From the NCBI GenBank assembly GCA_035492655.1, contig DATJJB010000290.1:1-23580 (forward strand): a DNA stretch of 23,580 nucleotides. The letters run 5' to 3'. This document shows, piece after piece, positions 23,180-23,580 of this stretch; the stretch's first letter is position 1, and each line of letters begins with the position of its first letter. The DNA is from Kutzneria sp035492655 (GTDB lineage: Bacteria > Actinomycetota > Actinomycetes > Mycobacteriales > Pseudonocardiaceae). The position numbers were made by a program, and so were the translations under genes. The notes under the pieces were generated by a model that saw only the letters and a list, made by a program, of their open reading frames with translations, did not search any database and was not told the origin of the DNA.

Positions 23180-23580
23180 GTGATCGACTGGACGACCCGG
23201 CTGGCCCGCCGCACCGGCACCACGCCGGACCTGATCGGCGGCATTCTCGCGCTGGCCGGCGCGAAGGACCTCATCAACTTCTCCGGTGGCTTCCCGGACC
23301 CGTCGCTGTTCGCCACGGACGTGCTCGGCGACATCGCCCGCAAGCTCATCGACAACGACGCCGCGGTGGCGCTGCAGTACTCGTCCAGCGAGGGCATCGC
23401 CAGCACCCGCGAGGCGCTGGCCGACCGGCTGGCGCTGACCGACGGGCGGCGGCCGGCCGACGACGAGCTGATGGTCACCAGCGGCGGCATCGACGCGATC
23501 ACGTTGCTAGCCAAGAGCATGCTCGATCCCGGTGACGTGGTCGTGGTGGAGGAGCCCAGCTATCTCGGCGCGGTCTCCGG
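23180..23580 (+). CDS. PLP-dependent aminotransferase, class I (3' end outside window)
   Basis: 133 complete codons are visible before the right edge. GTG at 23180 follows GAGGGG by 6 bases; the overlapping ATG at 23178 runs straight into TGA. The N-terminus IDWTTRLARRTGTTPDLIGG, then NFSGGFPDPSLF, QYSSSEGIASTREALADRL, and VTSGGIDAITLLAKSMLDPG with VVVVEEPSYLGA match fold-type I enzymes of the 2-aminoadipate/LysN and MocR-like group. The PLP lysine lies beyond the edge. It would transfer an amino group from an amino acid, and the divergent Lrp regulator fits amino-acid-responsive control. The exact substrate is unknown. Confidence 0.9.
   Translation, partial: MIDWTTRLARRTGTTPDLIGGILALAGAKDLINFSGGFPDPSLFATDVLGDIARKLIDNDAAVALQYSSSEGIASTREALADRLALTDGRRPADDELMVTSGGIDAITLLAKSMLDPGDVVVVEEPSYLGAVS

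Overview
The window is about 70% G+C, uses GTG and TTG starts freely, and is dense with actinobacterial families (SARP/AfsR regulators, DUF3040, AA10 LPMO, GH75 chitosanase, many TetR/LysR/GntR/Lrp regulators). It reads as chromosomal sequence of a filamentous actinomycete. I would guess Pseudonocardiales or Streptomyces-like, but cannot name a genus from sequence alone. There are no RNA genes, insertion sequences, integrases or CRISPR arrays. No gene-free stretch exceeds 300 bases; the two largest gaps (9643-9869 and 12406-12689) are described through their promoters and leader features.

Region 1 (1-6194) is regulator-rich. It holds the C-terminal TPR part of a large AfsR-like regulator cut by the window edge, a MarR gene, a LuxR-type regulator (luxR-A) reading left, a thioesterase-like/cytochrome P450 gene pair with ATGA overlap, and a complete AfsR-like SARP/NB-ARC regulator. 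Region 2 (6197-9642) has a TetR/FAD-monooxygenase divergent pair with twin operators, a second LuxR-type regulator (luxR-B) related to luxR-A, a VanY-like M15 lipoprotein and a DUF3040 membrane protein. Region 3 (9643-13450) carries polysaccharide degradation: a secreted AA10 LPMO with a DasR-like site over its -10, and a secreted GH75 chitosanase with a palindromic operator. Between them sits a second TetR/FAD-monooxygenase pair. Strong bidirectional hairpin terminators follow both secreted-enzyme genes.

Region 4 (13450-19471) has a TetR/MFS exporter pair with large perfect palindromes, a structured intergenic segment, pyruvate phosphate dikinase (ppdK), and a YbfB-type MFS gene. Region 5 (19468-23580) contains a LysR regulator divergent from a muconolactone-isomerase-like/MFS operon, a secreted beta-trefoil lectin, a GntR(FCD)/VOC divergent pair, and an Lrp gene divergent from an aminotransferase cut by the right edge.

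The most interesting pattern is regulatory. The two LuxR genes, about 6.5 kb apart, share an almost identical promoter built exactly like SARP-controlled promoters: two heptamers 11 bp apart, 8 bp, then a TANNNT -10 that lies 7 nt before the start codon, so the mRNAs should be leaderless. The AfsR-like regulator has a degenerate version at the same distances. This suggests a small circuit in which a SARP controls two pseudo-receiver LuxR regulators and perhaps itself. All functional calls come from reading motifs by eye; none was checked by a database search.
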